Shown in pieces: positions 35,950 to 46,624 of a DNA stretch of 56,718 nt. Positions within the stretch are counted from its first letter, which is position 1. Each line of letters begins with the position of its first letter. The stretch lies in NCBI GenBank assembly GCA_028278455.1, contig JANQEH010000243.1, forward strand, positions 1-56,718, read 5' to 3'. The notes under the pieces are model-generated. The model had not been told where the DNA came from, searched no databases, and worked only from the letters and a program-made list of their open reading frames with translations. This DNA comes from a bacterium (GTDB taxonomy: Bacteria > SM23-31). The position numbers and the translations under genes were made by a program.

Positions 35950-36852
35950 ATGTCATTACTGGTCGTAGGTTCAATAGCATATGATTCTGTAATAACTCCT
36001 TTTGGTGAGGTTGACGATGCGCTGGGAGGATCGGCAGTCCATTTCAGCGCTGCATCGAGTATGTTCACTGAGACAAGGATTGTAGGAGTCGTCGGTGAAG
36101 ATTATAATCTTAGTGATCTTGATTTCCTGAAGAAACGGGGCGCTGACCTCAGCGGGATAGTAGTTGAGGAAGGCAAGACCTTCAGGTGGAAAGGAAGATA
36201 TCACAAGAATATGAATATAAGGGATACCCTGAGTACGGAACTGAATGTATTCGCTTCATTCAAACCGCAGATACCGGATACTTTCAAAGATTCGCAATAT
36301 CTGTTTCTTGCCAATATTCATCCGGAGCTTCAGCTTCAGGTATTGGAGCAGGTAGACAAACCGAAGCTGACTGCTTTGGATACGATGAATTTCTGGATCG
36401 ATGATTTCAGATCGTCTCTGGAGAAAGTCCTGGCAAAGGTCGATATGATTATTCTGAATGATTCTGAAATAATGGATTTTACGGACGAGCAGAACCTTGT
36501 AACGGCCGCAAAGAAGATAACTGAGATGGGCCCGGATATCGTAATAATCAAGAAAGGTGAGCACGGCTCGATCCTCTTTCATGACAATGAGTTTTTCATT
36601 CTTCCGGCATTTCTTCTGGAGTCTGTGGTAGATCCAACGGGTGCGGGTGATTCTTTTGCCGGTGGATTCATGGGGTATATTGCAAAACACGATAAGATCG
36701 ATTCCAAAACCCTGAAAAGAGCAATGGCATATGGTACATGTACGGCGGCTTTTCTTTGCGAAGATTTCGGAATGAATTCTCTTATGGAACTCTCAATGGA
36801 AAAACTCGAAGAAAGACTGAAATCTTATAAACAAAAATTTTTACTGCCATAG
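35950..36852 (+). CDS. PfkB (ribokinase) family sugar or nucleoside kinase
   Basis: A 300-residue kinase of the ribokinase superfamily. GGSAVHFSAAS near the N-terminus and DPTGAGDSFAGGFMGY near residue 230 (anion hole and catalytic Asp) mark the family. The sequence resembles the adenosine/ribokinase branch, but the substrate cannot be told. I choose the ATG at 35950, which follows GAGGA by 5 nt, over an in-frame TTG 12 nt upstream. mltG follows after 2 bp. Confidence 0.88.
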   Translation: MSLLVVGSIAYDSVITPFGEVDDALGGSAVHFSAASSMFTETRIVGVVGEDYNLSDLDFLKKRGADLSGIVVEEGKTFRWKGRYHKNMNIRDTLSTELNVFASFKPQIPDTFKDSQYLFLANIHPELQLQVLEQVDKPKLTALDTMNFWIDDFRSSLEKVLAKVDMIILNDSEIMDFTDEQNLVTAAKKITEMGPDIVIIKKGEHGSILFHDNEFFILPAFLLESVVDPTGAGDSFAGGFMGYIAKHDKIDSKTLKRAMAYGTCTAAFLCEDFGMNSLMELSMEKLEERLKSYKQKFLLP

Positions 36853-36854
36853 AC

Positions 36855-37976
36855 ATGAGTATTACAGCTTTTTTTTCTATAATAATTGTTTCACTTGTTA
36901 TTTTTTTAGGTTTACTTCTCTATTTCTTTTACAAGAGACAATTCCTTTATGGCGGGCTTTTTTCGTTTTTCTTTGTTACGTCTTTTGTCTTCCTGTCTTA
37001 TAATTACTATATTTTATTCCTATCAAATGACAGTTTGAACAAAGGCGAAGAATCCAGGATTTTCATCATTCCCAGAGGCACTCCACTTGTTAAAATCGCA
37101 TCTGACCTCCAGGGTAGCGGCCTGATATCAAATGAAAGGCATTTCGTCTGGTCGATAGGCATTCTCGGGCTTGATAACAAGATCAAGGCTGGTAAATACA
37201 GAATTGAACCGAACAGCTCAAACTACACGTTGATCATCCAGCTTACATCCGGAGAAGTGATGAGCGAAAGAATCACTATTGCAGAAGGATTGACAGCAAA
37301 AGAGATAGCTTCTATCTACGCGAGGAAACTGGAAATAGATTCTGTACATTTTTGCAGTCTGGTTAGCGATTCTGAGTTTGTGAGAGAAATGGGTATAGAG
37401 CAGAAATCCCTTGAAGGATACTTATATCCGGACACCTATTTTTTTACATGGGGTGTGACCGAGAAAGAGATAATCGAGAAAATGATCAGTGAATTCAGGG
37501 GAAACATTACCCCGGAAATCATGGAAAAAGCCGCATCGCTGAATTTCAATCTTCATCAGTTGATAACACTCGCATCGATAATCGAGGGAGAGGCTGTACA
37601 TGATGATGAGCGAGCAAAGATATCGGCAGTTTTTAATAACAGACTTAAAAAAAGATGGAGGCTCCAGGCAGATCCGACTATACAATATATAATTCCGGAC
37701 GGTCCCAGAAGGCTGCTGAACAAGGACCTCGAAATAGACTCACCGTATAATACCTACAGGTACAGAGGGCTTCCACCCGGACCGATAAATAATCCGGGAA
37801 TCAAATCGATAATAGCAGCTGCAAATCCCACCGACGACAATTATATGTACTTTGTTGCTACCGGAGAGGGGTATCACACTTTCTCTAAAACACAGGCAGA
37901 GCATCTGAAGGCTAAGAAGATTCTTGACAGGCTACGAAGAGAGAACAGGAAGAAATCCCCACCCCCAAAACGGTGA
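36855..37976 (+). CDS. mltG: Endolytic peptidoglycan transglycosylase MltG
   Basis: MltG cuts nascent glycan strands and helps set their length. The 373-residue protein has the LysM-like lead region (IIPRGTPLVKIASDLQGSGL) and the YceG catalytic domain with SIIEGEAVHDDERAKISAVF (catalytic Glu244), RLQADPTIQY, YRGLPPGPINNPG and YMYFVATGEGYHTFS. It has two N-terminal hydrophobic helices (about 4-24 and 31-55) instead of the usual one. Its end lies 10 bp before the helicase start. Confidence 0.95.
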   Translation: MSITAFFSIIIVSLVIFLGLLLYFFYKRQFLYGGLFSFFFVTSFVFLSYNYYILFLSNDSLNKGEESRIFIIPRGTPLVKIASDLQGSGLISNERHFVWSIGILGLDNKIKAGKYRIEPNSSNYTLIIQLTSGEVMSERITIAEGLTAKEIASIYARKLEIDSVHFCSLVSDSEFVREMGIEQKSLEGYLYPDTYFFTWGVTEKEIIEKMISEFRGNITPEIMEKAASLNFNLHQLITLASIIEGEAVHDDERAKISAVFNNRLKKRWRLQADPTIQYIIPDGPRRLLNKDLEIDSPYNTYRYRGLPPGPINNPGIKSIIAAANPTDDNYMYFVATGEGYHTFSKTQAEHLKAKKILDRLRRENRKKSPPPKR

Positions 37977-37986
37977 TCAGAAATAT

Positions 37987-40203
37987 ATGAGTTATACCCA
38001 AAAAAGAAAAAGCCAAAAGGGAAATAATCTGTTTTTTTCCTGGGAGAAGGATCTGAATCCGGAGCAGCAGAAGGCGGTTGAGAATATAGAAGGGCCGGTG
38101 CTTGTTCTGGCAGGTGCAGGAAGCGGTAAAACCCGCGTGGTTACCTATAGGATCGCATACCTGATCGCCTGCGGAGCAGCAAGCGCGGAAAAAATCCTTG
38201 CACTGACTTTTACTAACAAGGCCGCATCCGAAATGAGACAGCGTGTTCTCAGCCTCTTGCATTCAAAGGATATGAAGGTCTGGCTCGGAACGTTCCATTC
38301 GATATTTGCCCGTATACTCAGAAGAGAAGCCCGCAAGATAGGCTATACAAGCCATTATTCTATATATGATGAAGACGATCAGCTCAAGGCGTTGAAAGAT
38401 GTAGTGAAAAATAAAAATTTTGAACTTGGCGATTATTCTCCTCAGCAGATAATAAATCAAATCAGCAGTCTGAAATCCAGGCTTATTACGCCTGAATTAT
38501 ATGAAGATATGGATACTGATATCCTGAAAAAGGACATGATCCTGCCTGTATACAGAGAGTACAGAGATTACCTTGTCAGAAGCAATGCAATGGATTTCGA
38601 CGATCTGCTTGTAAATGTCTATCTGCTTTTTAAGAACAATCCGGATGTTCTGGCGCTCTACCAAAAAAGGTTCAGGCATATCCTGGTCGACGAATTCCAG
38701 GATACAAATTTTGCTCAATACCAGATTCTGCTGCAGCTAGCTTCAAAACACCATAATATATGTGTCGTCGGTGATGATGATCAGTCCATTTACAGATGGA
38801 GAGGTGCTGAAATAAAAAATATATTGCATTTTGAGCACGATTTTCACGGAGCAACTACGATAAGACTTGAACAGAATTACCGATCAACGAAGAATATTTT
38901 GAAGGCAGCAAATTCTGTAATCGGAAATAACCGGTTCAGACATGGAAAAAATCTCTGGACGAACAGGGATGTAGGTGAGAAGATCACGGTTTGCTGTGTG
39001 GATTCTGACAGGGAAGAGTCGGGATATGTTGCCCAAAATATCCTCGCTGAAGTTTCGAGGGAGAAATGGAACTGGGATGATTTTGCCATTCTGTACAGAC
39101 TGAATTCACATTCCCGGCTGATTGAAGACAGTCTGAGAAGCTATTCAATACCTTACAAGGTAGTAGGCGGTTTTAAATTTTATGACAGAAAAGAGATCAA
39201 AGACATACTTGCATATCTCAGAATACTTGTCAATCAAAATGACTCGGTAAGTCTGAAAAGGATTCTGAATTATCCTCCAAGGGGGCTTGGTAAACAGACA
39301 TTTGTGAAACTTGATGAATTTGCAATAAAAAATGGAAATAATTTTTATCATTCATTAAAGGATGTCGAAAAGATAAACGGTATCCCAGCTAAACGAAAAG
39401 AGACTATAAAGGATTTCTATAAGCTGATCACAAAGTATAAAAAGCTGAGAAATAAAGTATCACTGGTTGAACTGGTATCTTCACTGATTGAGGAGATCCA
39501 GATGATTAACCAACTGAAAGCCGAATCGGATGCATCAAGTGTTGACAGGATCGATAATGTAAAGGAGCTTTTAAGAGCAATTGAAGAATACACATCAGAT
39601 AATCCGGATTCTACAATTGAGGATTATATCACCCAGATCGCTTTGATCACAGATATAGACGACTGGGATAGTAATCAGCAGAGAGTATCCCTTATGACTG
39701 TTCATTCAGCCAAGGGACTTGAATTCCCGGTTGTTTTCATATCCGGACTTGAGGACGGTGTATTCCCTTTATCCTCTGCTTTTGAGGATCCCGAGTCTCT
39801 TGAAGAAGAGAGACGGTTGATGTATGTAGCGCTCACAAGGGCAAGGGATGTACTGTATCTGACGCATTCTCGGACTCGATGGAAATACGACTCGATGCTG
39901 CAATGTGTTCCCTCGAGGTTTCTGCGGGAAATTGATAAATCCACGATCCTTGGTCCCGGTTATGAACCTTCGATTTCATTTCATTCTCCGGAGAAAAAAT
40001 CCCGGACTGCACATGTTCAATCAACACCGTCAAACTCCAGATATCAACCCGGACAGAGGATAAGCCATCCTGATTTCGGTATCGGAATTATACAGACTGT
40101 TGATGGGACAGGAAATAAAACCAAACTGCAGATCCTCTTTGATGGCGGGATTCTAAAAAAACTCCTGGCACAGTATGCGTCATTGACAATTTTGGACGAT
40201 TAA
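37987..40203 (+). CDS. UvrD/PcrA-type ATP-dependent DNA helicase
   Basis: A superfamily 1A 3'-5' helicase for nucleotide excision and mismatch repair or replication restart. Walker A LAGAGSGKTRVV, LALTFTNKAASEMRQRV, DEFQDTNFAQYQ, GDDDQSIYRWRGAE, RLEQNYRST and MTVHSAKGLEFPVVFI are all present. The C-terminus has the PcrA/UvrD Tudor-like block (GQRISHPDFGIGIIQ). The frame is open from 37924, but the ATG at 37987 avoids overlap with mltG, giving 738 residues. Confidence 0.95.
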   Translation: MSYTQKRKSQKGNNLFFSWEKDLNPEQQKAVENIEGPVLVLAGAGSGKTRVVTYRIAYLIACGAASAEKILALTFTNKAASEMRQRVLSLLHSKDMKVWLGTFHSIFARILRREARKIGYTSHYSIYDEDDQLKALKDVVKNKNFELGDYSPQQIINQISSLKSRLITPELYEDMDTDILKKDMILPVYREYRDYLVRSNAMDFDDLLVNVYLLFKNNPDVLALYQKRFRHILVDEFQDTNFAQYQILLQLASKHHNICVVGDDDQSIYRWRGAEIKNILHFEHDFHGATTIRLEQNYRSTKNILKAANSVIGNNRFRHGKNLWTNRDVGEKITVCCVDSDREESGYVAQNILAEVSREKWNWDDFAILYRLNSHSRLIEDSLRSYSIPYKVVGGFKFYDRKEIKDILAYLRILVNQNDSVSLKRILNYPPRGLGKQTFVKLDEFAIKNGNNFYHSLKDVEKINGIPAKRKETIKDFYKLITKYKKLRNKVSLVELVSSLIEEIQMINQLKAESDASSVDRIDNVKELLRAIEEYTSDNPDSTIEDYITQIALITDIDDWDSNQQRVSLMTVHSAKGLEFPVVFISGLEDGVFPLSSAFEDPESLEEERRLMYVALTRARDVLYLTHSRTRWKYDSMLQCVPSRFLREIDKSTILGPGYEPSISFHSPEKKSRTAHVQSTPSNSRYQPGQRISHPDFGIGIIQTVDGTGNKTKLQILFDGGILKKLLAQYASLTILDD

Positions 40204-40221
40204 ATCTAATCGGATATCAAA

Positions 40222-43200
40222 ATGAAGAGAAAAAGAACCAGATTTCTGAAAAATATTTCTGCCCTGTCATTGATAACTCTGCTTTTTTGCAGTACTGATG
40301 TTTCAGCGCAGAGGATCAAAACGGCCTCCGGTCCTGAAGCTGATTTCAGGTACGGGCAGATACTATACGACAACGGTCATTTTCATGCCGCGATAGATAT
40401 CTTCAAGCGGTTTCAGGAAAATAATCCTGAGGGTGTTCGTTCACAACAGTCACAGTATAGGATCGGTGAAGCTTACCTTGCACTTGAAGATTACGAAAGA
40501 GCTTTCAAGGCTTTCCAGAAATATACTGCCGTTTATCCTTATGGAGATCAATACGGCGATGCTTGGTTCCAGCAGGCTGAATGCCATGTTAAAATGGGTA
40601 ATCTGGAAAAGGCAGCTGACCTTTTCTCAGCTTCTGCAAAGAGCCTTTTCGATAATGAAGACTATGCTGCCAGGGGATTGTACCGGGGTGCAGAGATATA
40701 TCTTAGATTAGGAGAGCATCAGAAAGCATATAAAGCATTACATGACCTGGCAGATAATTATCCGGAAAACAGTTATTACTACTCCTCATTGATCCAGCTT
40801 GCAAAGATCTATGCCGGGAATGGAGAACTCCTCAAGGCTGTGCGGGAACTCGACAGGATAAGAAGATCAAATGCTGATGATTCATCAAAACAAATGGCAT
40901 TGTTTCTTAAGGGAACTTATCAATTCAGGCTCAGGCAATATTCATCAGCTGAAGAATCATTAAACTCTGTTATATCGAACACAGATAAAAGCTCATTTAT
41001 ATATCATGATGCAGTACTTTGGCTAACCCGCTACTATATTTCTCATCAAAGATACAGTGATGCGGAAACGCTGTTAAATGATCTTCTGGGAGTGACCGGA
41101 ATTCCTATTGAAATAAAAGGCAAAGCAGGTATGCTTTTGGGAAATTCCCGATATTTTGAAAATAACTATGAAGAAGCAGAAAGTGCATTAGCTGCGGCAG
41201 CGATTGAGCTTGAGGGCGATCCGGCTCGATACAGAGTTTTGTATTTTCTGGGAAAAACTCAGAAAACCGCAGGCAAAGAGGAAGAAGCTTTTAATACACT
41301 TAGAGAACTGTTTTCCGGCGACCGGTTTTTCAGCCCTGAACAAAGAATTATAGAAGACTTTGAAGCTGATGCCTTCAGGGTATTCCTCAGCACTGTACAT
41401 ACGGCTGAAGTGCCTGTTGACATTACGTTATATACGGAGAATATTGTCAGAGCATCCGATAGTTTTCATTCAGCAGATCTTTTTGTGGACTGGGCGGAAG
41501 TACTGAAAGAGAACGGAATGTTTAGGGAAGCTGCTGTTATACTTGGAAAAGGATTAGACCGGATTGGGAATGCTGAATCGGAGGAACGTTTCTATCTTGA
41601 ATTGGGATCGGTATACGAAACGATGGATAATGCGATAGACGCAGTACACAGTTATAACCGGATAATCGAGCACTATCCGGGCGGCGAAGCTGCAGATGAG
41701 GCAGAAAAAAGAAAAGATTATCTTATAAGAAAATTTCCAGTTACACCTGCGATTGAGATATTAAACGAACAGGTAATGATTAACAATATTCTTCTCCGGT
41801 CAGGCGGCAGGGATCCAGATCCTCCAGATGCTCTAAGTGTCGGAGAGTTCTATTACCTCGTGATGAGAGATTATGATCAGGCAGCCCGGTATCTTCAGAT
41901 TGCCATGAGAGATGCAGATACAGGCCCAAATCACATGAAAGCTGTCATGTTATCTGCTAATATGGCTTATGACCTGTATAAGATCGCAGTTATCGAAGAT
42001 AATCATTCAGTAATTAGATCGGCATCTGAGCGAGCCTTGACTTTGTATAATGAGCTGATCGGGAGATATCCTGATGGAGATTCGAATCTTTCTGCACTTA
42101 AAAGGATCATGGAGATCACGTCCGGGCAGGTGTCCGGCGACCTGCAGAGGCTGAATACAGGTTTATTGACACTGACTCAGATCGCAACTGAACCGAATTC
42201 CCTGATCGGCGAATATAAAGGTTTCATGCTGGATAAACTGATAGTCCTTTACTCATCTGAAGAAGACTCGGTTGAAGCCGCATTCAGGAGAATTCGCGGT
42301 ATGTCAATTGACAGGTTCAGTGATGATCTTCTTGAAGAAATTTACTACGATATGACAAAGGCTGCCTACAGGATGAAAGATTTTAACTCAGCTGTATCTT
42401 TCGCGAATAGATATATGATTTCGTTTCCGCGCGGGAGAAAATCACCTGAAGTCAGGTATATAGGAGCCGTTTCTTTGTATCATACCGGAGATAAGATAGC
42501 TTCAAGAGAGTGGATCAATGATTTGCAGGGAAGATTTCTTTACAGTAATTATGCAGATCTGGGAAGGATTCTTGAAGGAGATATACTCAATTGGGCGGGG
42601 CAGTATGAGGAGGCTCTCGATGTATACCGGAGTGAGATTATCCGTCAGGCAGATCATTTCTCTGACGATGATGTACTTGCATCGCTTTACTGGAAAACCG
42701 GTCAGGCAGAAGGCAATAATTATAATTATAAAAATGCGGCGGATTACTACAGACTTTTTATAGATATTGTTGAAGAGGCAAGCGAAAAGGTAAAAGGATA
42801 CTATTCTCTTGCCAATGCATTGATAGAAGTTGAAAAACATCAGGAGGGACTTGCAGAGCTTGAAAAGGTTATCCAACTGGGAGAAGATTCTCCATATTAT
42901 CTCGAAGCCAAAATGAAAGAAGCGGAACTCCTTATTAGAATGGAAAACTATGAGACAGCCCAGGTTAAATACAAAGAACTTTCGCAGATGCAGCTTCCGG
43001 ATACTTCACTAATTAAATTCGAGTTCAGGTATCTATATTGCCTTTATAATCAGGATCTAAGACAGCAGGCTAACAGGGAGAAGGGTGATTTCGAGCGTAG
43101 GTTCAGGAACCTGCCGGATGAGATACAGGATTATTATACAGGATTATTGAAAGTTGAGGAAGGCAGGGTCCATTACAGGTGGTCTCATGAAAGTCCGAAC

Positions 43201-44022
43201 AGGTTCAAACAGGCGGATGACCTTTTTCGCGACGTTATAAAAGACTATCCCGGTACACGTCAGGCGCAGTGGGCTGAGCTATGGCTGGGACTTTCACTTC
43301 TGAGGCAGAATGAATATGAGGAAGGACTTCCGCTGCTGAGCCAATTCGATATCAGGAATCCGGACAGCCCGTACCTTTACGAGGTCTATAAATACCTCGG
43401 AGTGATCCAATATACCCGGGAACAGTACAGTGATGCATTCCTTGCCCTGAACAAAGCTATAAATACAGCAGAAGGACTCAGGGATTCAACGGTACACAAA
43501 CGGTATATCGACGCGAGCTCCGGTTCAGGCTTCGATGAGGTTACTATATCAGCTATCAGAACCTACCTGAAACACTTCCCGGATGCCCCGGACAGGGTAA
43601 GACAACTTGAAAGGATTGGGATTATATACAGAAGTCAGGGTAGGTACGAAGAAGCAATAGCCTTGTACAGGGATTTATTGAAAGAAGCTGATCAAATTGA
43701 AGAGCTTGATATCCAGATGGGGATTGCCGATTCGTACAATGACCAGGGAAAATATTCAATTGCAATAGCTGAGTATCTCAAGATCATTTCATATGGTGAA
43801 GTTGATCATCCGGCAGCTGGAGCCCAGATATATAATACAATGAGATATAACGTGGCATTGTGCTATGAAAAGATCGGGCAGTATGATCAGGCAATGAAGT
43901 TTCTTGATGAGATCATCCGCAGAGAAGGGGGCAACACCGGATTCACGAGACAGGCTGTAATAGTAAAAGACCGGATCAACAGGATCAAAAGAGACCTAGA
44001 AAAAAATGAAGAGAAAAGATAG
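40222..44022 (+). CDS. Large secreted TPR-repeat protein
   Basis: A 1266-residue protein with a signal peptide (about 1-29, ending VSA before QR). The rest is mostly tetratricopeptide-like helical pairs throughout, such as YGQILYDNGHFHAAIDIFKR, AYLALEDYERAFKAFQKYTA and IGIIYRSQGRYEEAIALYRD. The style resembles periplasmic TPR proteins of the BamD/YbgF type, but far longer. No enzymatic domain is visible. It is probably an envelope scaffold. Its last 17 bp overlap nadC, so translation is coupled. Confidence 0.88.
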   Translation: MKRKRTRFLKNISALSLITLLFCSTDVSAQRIKTASGPEADFRYGQILYDNGHFHAAIDIFKRFQENNPEGVRSQQSQYRIGEAYLALEDYERAFKAFQKYTAVYPYGDQYGDAWFQQAECHVKMGNLEKAADLFSASAKSLFDNEDYAARGLYRGAEIYLRLGEHQKAYKALHDLADNYPENSYYYSSLIQLAKIYAGNGELLKAVRELDRIRRSNADDSSKQMALFLKGTYQFRLRQYSSAEESLNSVISNTDKSSFIYHDAVLWLTRYYISHQRYSDAETLLNDLLGVTGIPIEIKGKAGMLLGNSRYFENNYEEAESALAAAAIELEGDPARYRVLYFLGKTQKTAGKEEEAFNTLRELFSGDRFFSPEQRIIEDFEADAFRVFLSTVHTAEVPVDITLYTENIVRASDSFHSADLFVDWAEVLKENGMFREAAVILGKGLDRIGNAESEERFYLELGSVYETMDNAIDAVHSYNRIIEHYPGGEAADEAEKRKDYLIRKFPVTPAIEILNEQVMINNILLRSGGRDPDPPDALSVGEFYYLVMRDYDQAARYLQIAMRDADTGPNHMKAVMLSANMAYDLYKIAVIEDNHSVIRSASERALTLYNELIGRYPDGDSNLSALKRIMEITSGQVSGDLQRLNTGLLTLTQIATEPNSLIGEYKGFMLDKLIVLYSSEEDSVEAAFRRIRGMSIDRFSDDLLEEIYYDMTKAAYRMKDFNSAVSFANRYMISFPRGRKSPEVRYIGAVSLYHTGDKIASREWINDLQGRFLYSNYADLGRILEGDILNWAGQYEEALDVYRSEIIRQADHFSDDDVLASLYWKTGQAEGNNYNYKNAADYYRLFIDIVEEASEKVKGYYSLANALIEVEKHQEGLAELEKVIQLGEDSPYYLEAKMKEAELLIRMENYETAQVKYKELSQMQLPDTSLIKFEFRYLYCLYNQDLRQQANREKGDFERRFRNLPDEIQDYYTGLLKVEEGRVHYRWSHESPNRFKQADDLFRDVIKDYPGTRQAQWAELWLGLSLLRQNEYEEGLPLLSQFDIRNPDSPYLYEVYKYLGVIQYTREQYSDAFLALNKAINTAEGLRDSTVHKRYIDASSGSGFDEVTISAIRTYLKHFPDAPDRVRQLERIGIIYRSQGRYEEAIALYRDLLKEADQIEELDIQMGIADSYNDQGKYSIAIAEYLKIISYGEVDHPAAGAQIYNTMRYNVALCYEKIGQYDQAMKFLDEIIRREGGNTGFTRQAVIVKDRINRIKRDLEKNEEKR

Positions 44023-44866
44023 ATACTTCACCAATAAAGAGATTGACAGGATCATCAGGAATGCTCTGAAAGAGGATATCAGATCCGGTGATATAACCAC
44101 AAGAGCAACCACAAATTCCAGAATTACGGTGAAAGCAACGATTACTGCAAAATCATCCGGGATCCTTGCCGGGATTCAAATCGCGGCGCGTACATTTACA
44201 CTGGTCAATGAAAGGATCACCCTATACTTTCCTATAAAGGAGGGGAGTAAGGTTAAGAATGGGGATGATGTACTCCGGATAACCGGTTCAGCGTCATCTA
44301 TTCTGAGGGCAGAGCGTCCGGCATTGAACATACTCAGCAGGATGTCGGGTGTAGCAACAATAACTAATAAGGCCGTTGAGAAGGTCAGGGGCACACCCGC
44401 AAAAGTGCTCGATACACGCAAGACAATGCCGGGTATGAGGATACTCGATAAATATGCTGTGAGAACCGGGGGAGGGACCAATCACAGGTACGGATTGTAC
44501 GATATGTTCCTTGTAAAAGATAATCATATCGCAGCAGCAGGCGGTATAAAGGAAGCAGTCAAAAAGTGTATCGATTACCGTAAAAAGAAAAGACTCGATA
44601 GAATCATAATCGCTGAAGCAGATACGATCAGGAAAGCTGAAGATGCCGCGAAAGCCGGGGCAGACAGAATTATGTTGGATAATATGACAGTCGAACAGAT
44701 AAAAAAAGCTGTGGATGTATTACATGGAAAGGTCATGCTGGAAGTATCGGGCGGGATAAACCTTAAGACTATCAGGGAATACGCAGAAACCGGTGTGGAT
44801 TTCATATCAATGGGGATGCTGACCCACTCCGTACCCGCTGTAGATTTTTCTCTAAACTTCGATTGA
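44006..44866 (+). CDS. nadC: Nicotinate-nucleotide pyrophosphorylase (carboxylating)
   Basis: NadC turns quinolinate and PRPP into nicotinate mononucleotide in NAD synthesis. The 286-residue protein contains EDIRSGDITTRAT, ERPALNILSRMSGVAT, DTRKTMPGMRILDKYAVRTG, HRYGLYDMFLVKDNH and EVSGGINLKTI, all typical. It overlaps the TPR gene by 17 bp and runs toward the convergent ABC transporter gene 12 bp away. nadA and nadB are not in the window. Confidence 0.96.
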   Translation: MKRKDRYFTNKEIDRIIRNALKEDIRSGDITTRATTNSRITVKATITAKSSGILAGIQIAARTFTLVNERITLYFPIKEGSKVKNGDDVLRITGSASSILRAERPALNILSRMSGVATITNKAVEKVRGTPAKVLDTRKTMPGMRILDKYAVRTGGGTNHRYGLYDMFLVKDNHIAAAGGIKEAVKKCIDYRKKKRLDRIIIAEADTIRKAEDAAKAGADRIMLDNMTVEQIKKAVDVLHGKVMLEVSGGINLKTIREYAETGVDFISMGMLTHSVPAVDFSLNFD

Positions 44867-44878
44867 TCTGTCCCAGGA

Positions 44879-46624
44879 TCATTCCAGGTCAAGTTCTTCA
44901 GTGAGCTGCTGTTTTCTGTGCAGGCCGGCATAGATACCATCAAGCTCTAAAAGGGATTCATGGTCACCATCTTCTACGAGTTCACCATCTTCCAGAACAA
45001 AGATCACATCTGCATCCTTTATCGTGGATATCCTGTGCGATATAATAATACTTGTTCTCGGTTTCAGAACATCCTTCAATTGTGATAGTATATCCTCTTC
45101 GGTTTTTGTGTCGACACTTGAAAGGGCATCGTCAAGGATAAGTATCCTGGGATCCCTGATCACAGCGCGGGATATAGCTGCCCGCTGTTTCTGACCGCCC
45201 GAGAGGTTGATCCCTCTTTCACCAAGCATGGTATCGAACTTATCCGGAAACGACTCGATGTTATCTCTGAGCTGGGATACCGTTACCGAATCAATGAGTC
45301 TGTCATCCGATCCGTTATCGACACCGTAGTTGATATTCTCCCTTATAGTATCTGAGAATAGAAATGTCTCCTGAGGTACGACACCGATATTCTTCCTCAA
45401 AACTTCGAGAGGAAATTTTCTGACATCCTTACCGTCGATCAAAACAGTGTTTTCAGGAGGATCATATATTCTCGGTATAAGGTTAATTATTGTACTTTTG
45501 CCTGATCCGGTACCCCCGATTATTGCTGCAGTAGCACCTTTTGGGATCTTGAGGCTCAAGTTTTTCAAAACGGGTTCAGACTCACCATTCTCATAAGAAA
45601 AGGTCAGATTTCTGATCTCTATCTCACCTTCGAGTTCTGAGAAGCTTTCATCTGCAAGTTCATCGGTGATTGCCGGTGGAGTATTCATCACGGTATTTAT
45701 CCGGTTCATCGATGCAGCGCCGCGCTGAAAAATATTGACCACCCATCCAACCGATATGATAGGCCAGAGAAGCATCAGTAGAAGCACGTTGAATGCTACA
45801 AAATCACCAAGTGTGATAGCGCCGCTGATCACGTTTTTTCCACCAAACCATAGGACAAGGGCGAATCCGAAACCGCTGATCAGCTGTGTTGTGGGGAAGA
45901 ACAGGCTCCAGACTTTTATCAGATTCTGATTGAGGGATATATATTTGCGATTCAGCTTTTCAAATGCATCTATTTCGCTTTTTTCCCGGGTATATGCTTT
46001 GACAATCCTTATACCTGACAGGTTCTCCTGCGACCGGGCGTTTATATTGGACATTTGCGCCTGAATTTTCTCGAACCATTTATGGATTCTTACACCGAAC
46101 CTGTTTATGAGGAATGCAAGCACAGGAAAAGGTATGAGGGCGATCACAGTCAGCATGACGTTAATCTTGAGCATGTAGATTAATGCAATGGTGAAAAGGA
46201 TTATCGTGTTGAATAGATACATTATTCCGGGACCGAGTACCATCCTGACGGCATTCAGGTCGTTTGTAGCGCGGGACATCAGGTCTCCGGTCTTTGTCTT
46301 ATCGAAATACATCTGCGGCTGGAACTGGAGACTCCTGAAAAAATCATTCCTCAAATCATATTCGACCTTTCGGGATATCCCAATGATCGTATACCTCATC
46401 GAGAACCGGAAAATGCCCTGGATCACAGTAATACCTACGAGAAGCCCTGCATATTTCATCAGATCACTCCGGGTGAATTCTCGACTGAGCATATCGATCG
46501 CGTATCCCATGACCTTTGGTCCGAGCGTGGTAAAGATATTGGCACAGAGTATAAAAATACCGCCGAATGTAATACCGACCCGGTATTTCCTGATGTATGG
46601 TTTTAGCTGTAACAGGCTTTTCAT
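44879..46624 (-). CDS. ABC exporter, fused permease and ATPase (MsbA-like)
   Basis: A 581-residue half-transporter that works as a homodimer or heterodimer. The six-helix ABC_membrane domain occupies about 1-300. The ATPase domain shows Walker A GGTGSGKST (about 370-378), the Q-loop VPQETFLFSDT, signature LSGGQKQRAAISRA (about 474-487), Walker B RILILDDALSSVD (about 493-505) and a switch histidine in IIISHRIST. The cargo could be lipid, peptide or drug. It is alone on its transcript and convergent with nadC. Confidence 0.94.
   Translation of the reverse strand: MKSLLQLKPYIRKYRVGITFGGIFILCANIFTTLGPKVMGYAIDMLSREFTRSDLMKYAGLLVGITVIQGIFRFSMRYTIIGISRKVEYDLRNDFFRSLQFQPQMYFDKTKTGDLMSRATNDLNAVRMVLGPGIMYLFNTIILFTIALIYMLKINVMLTVIALIPFPVLAFLINRFGVRIHKWFEKIQAQMSNINARSQENLSGIRIVKAYTREKSEIDAFEKLNRKYISLNQNLIKVWSLFFPTTQLISGFGFALVLWFGGKNVISGAITLGDFVAFNVLLLMLLWPIISVGWVVNIFQRGAASMNRINTVMNTPPAITDELADESFSELEGEIEIRNLTFSYENGESEPVLKNLSLKIPKGATAAIIGGTGSGKSTIINLIPRIYDPPENTVLIDGKDVRKFPLEVLRKNIGVVPQETFLFSDTIRENINYGVDNGSDDRLIDSVTVSQLRDNIESFPDKFDTMLGERGINLSGGQKQRAAISRAVIRDPRILILDDALSSVDTKTEEDILSQLKDVLKPRTSIIISHRISTIKDADVIFVLEDGELVEDGDHESLLELDGIYAGLHRKQQLTEELDLE

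Noticed and set aside
37924..37986. TTG start for the helicase 63 bp upstream of the chosen ATG
   Set aside because: It would overlap mltG and add residues unlike any UvrD/PcrA N-terminus.
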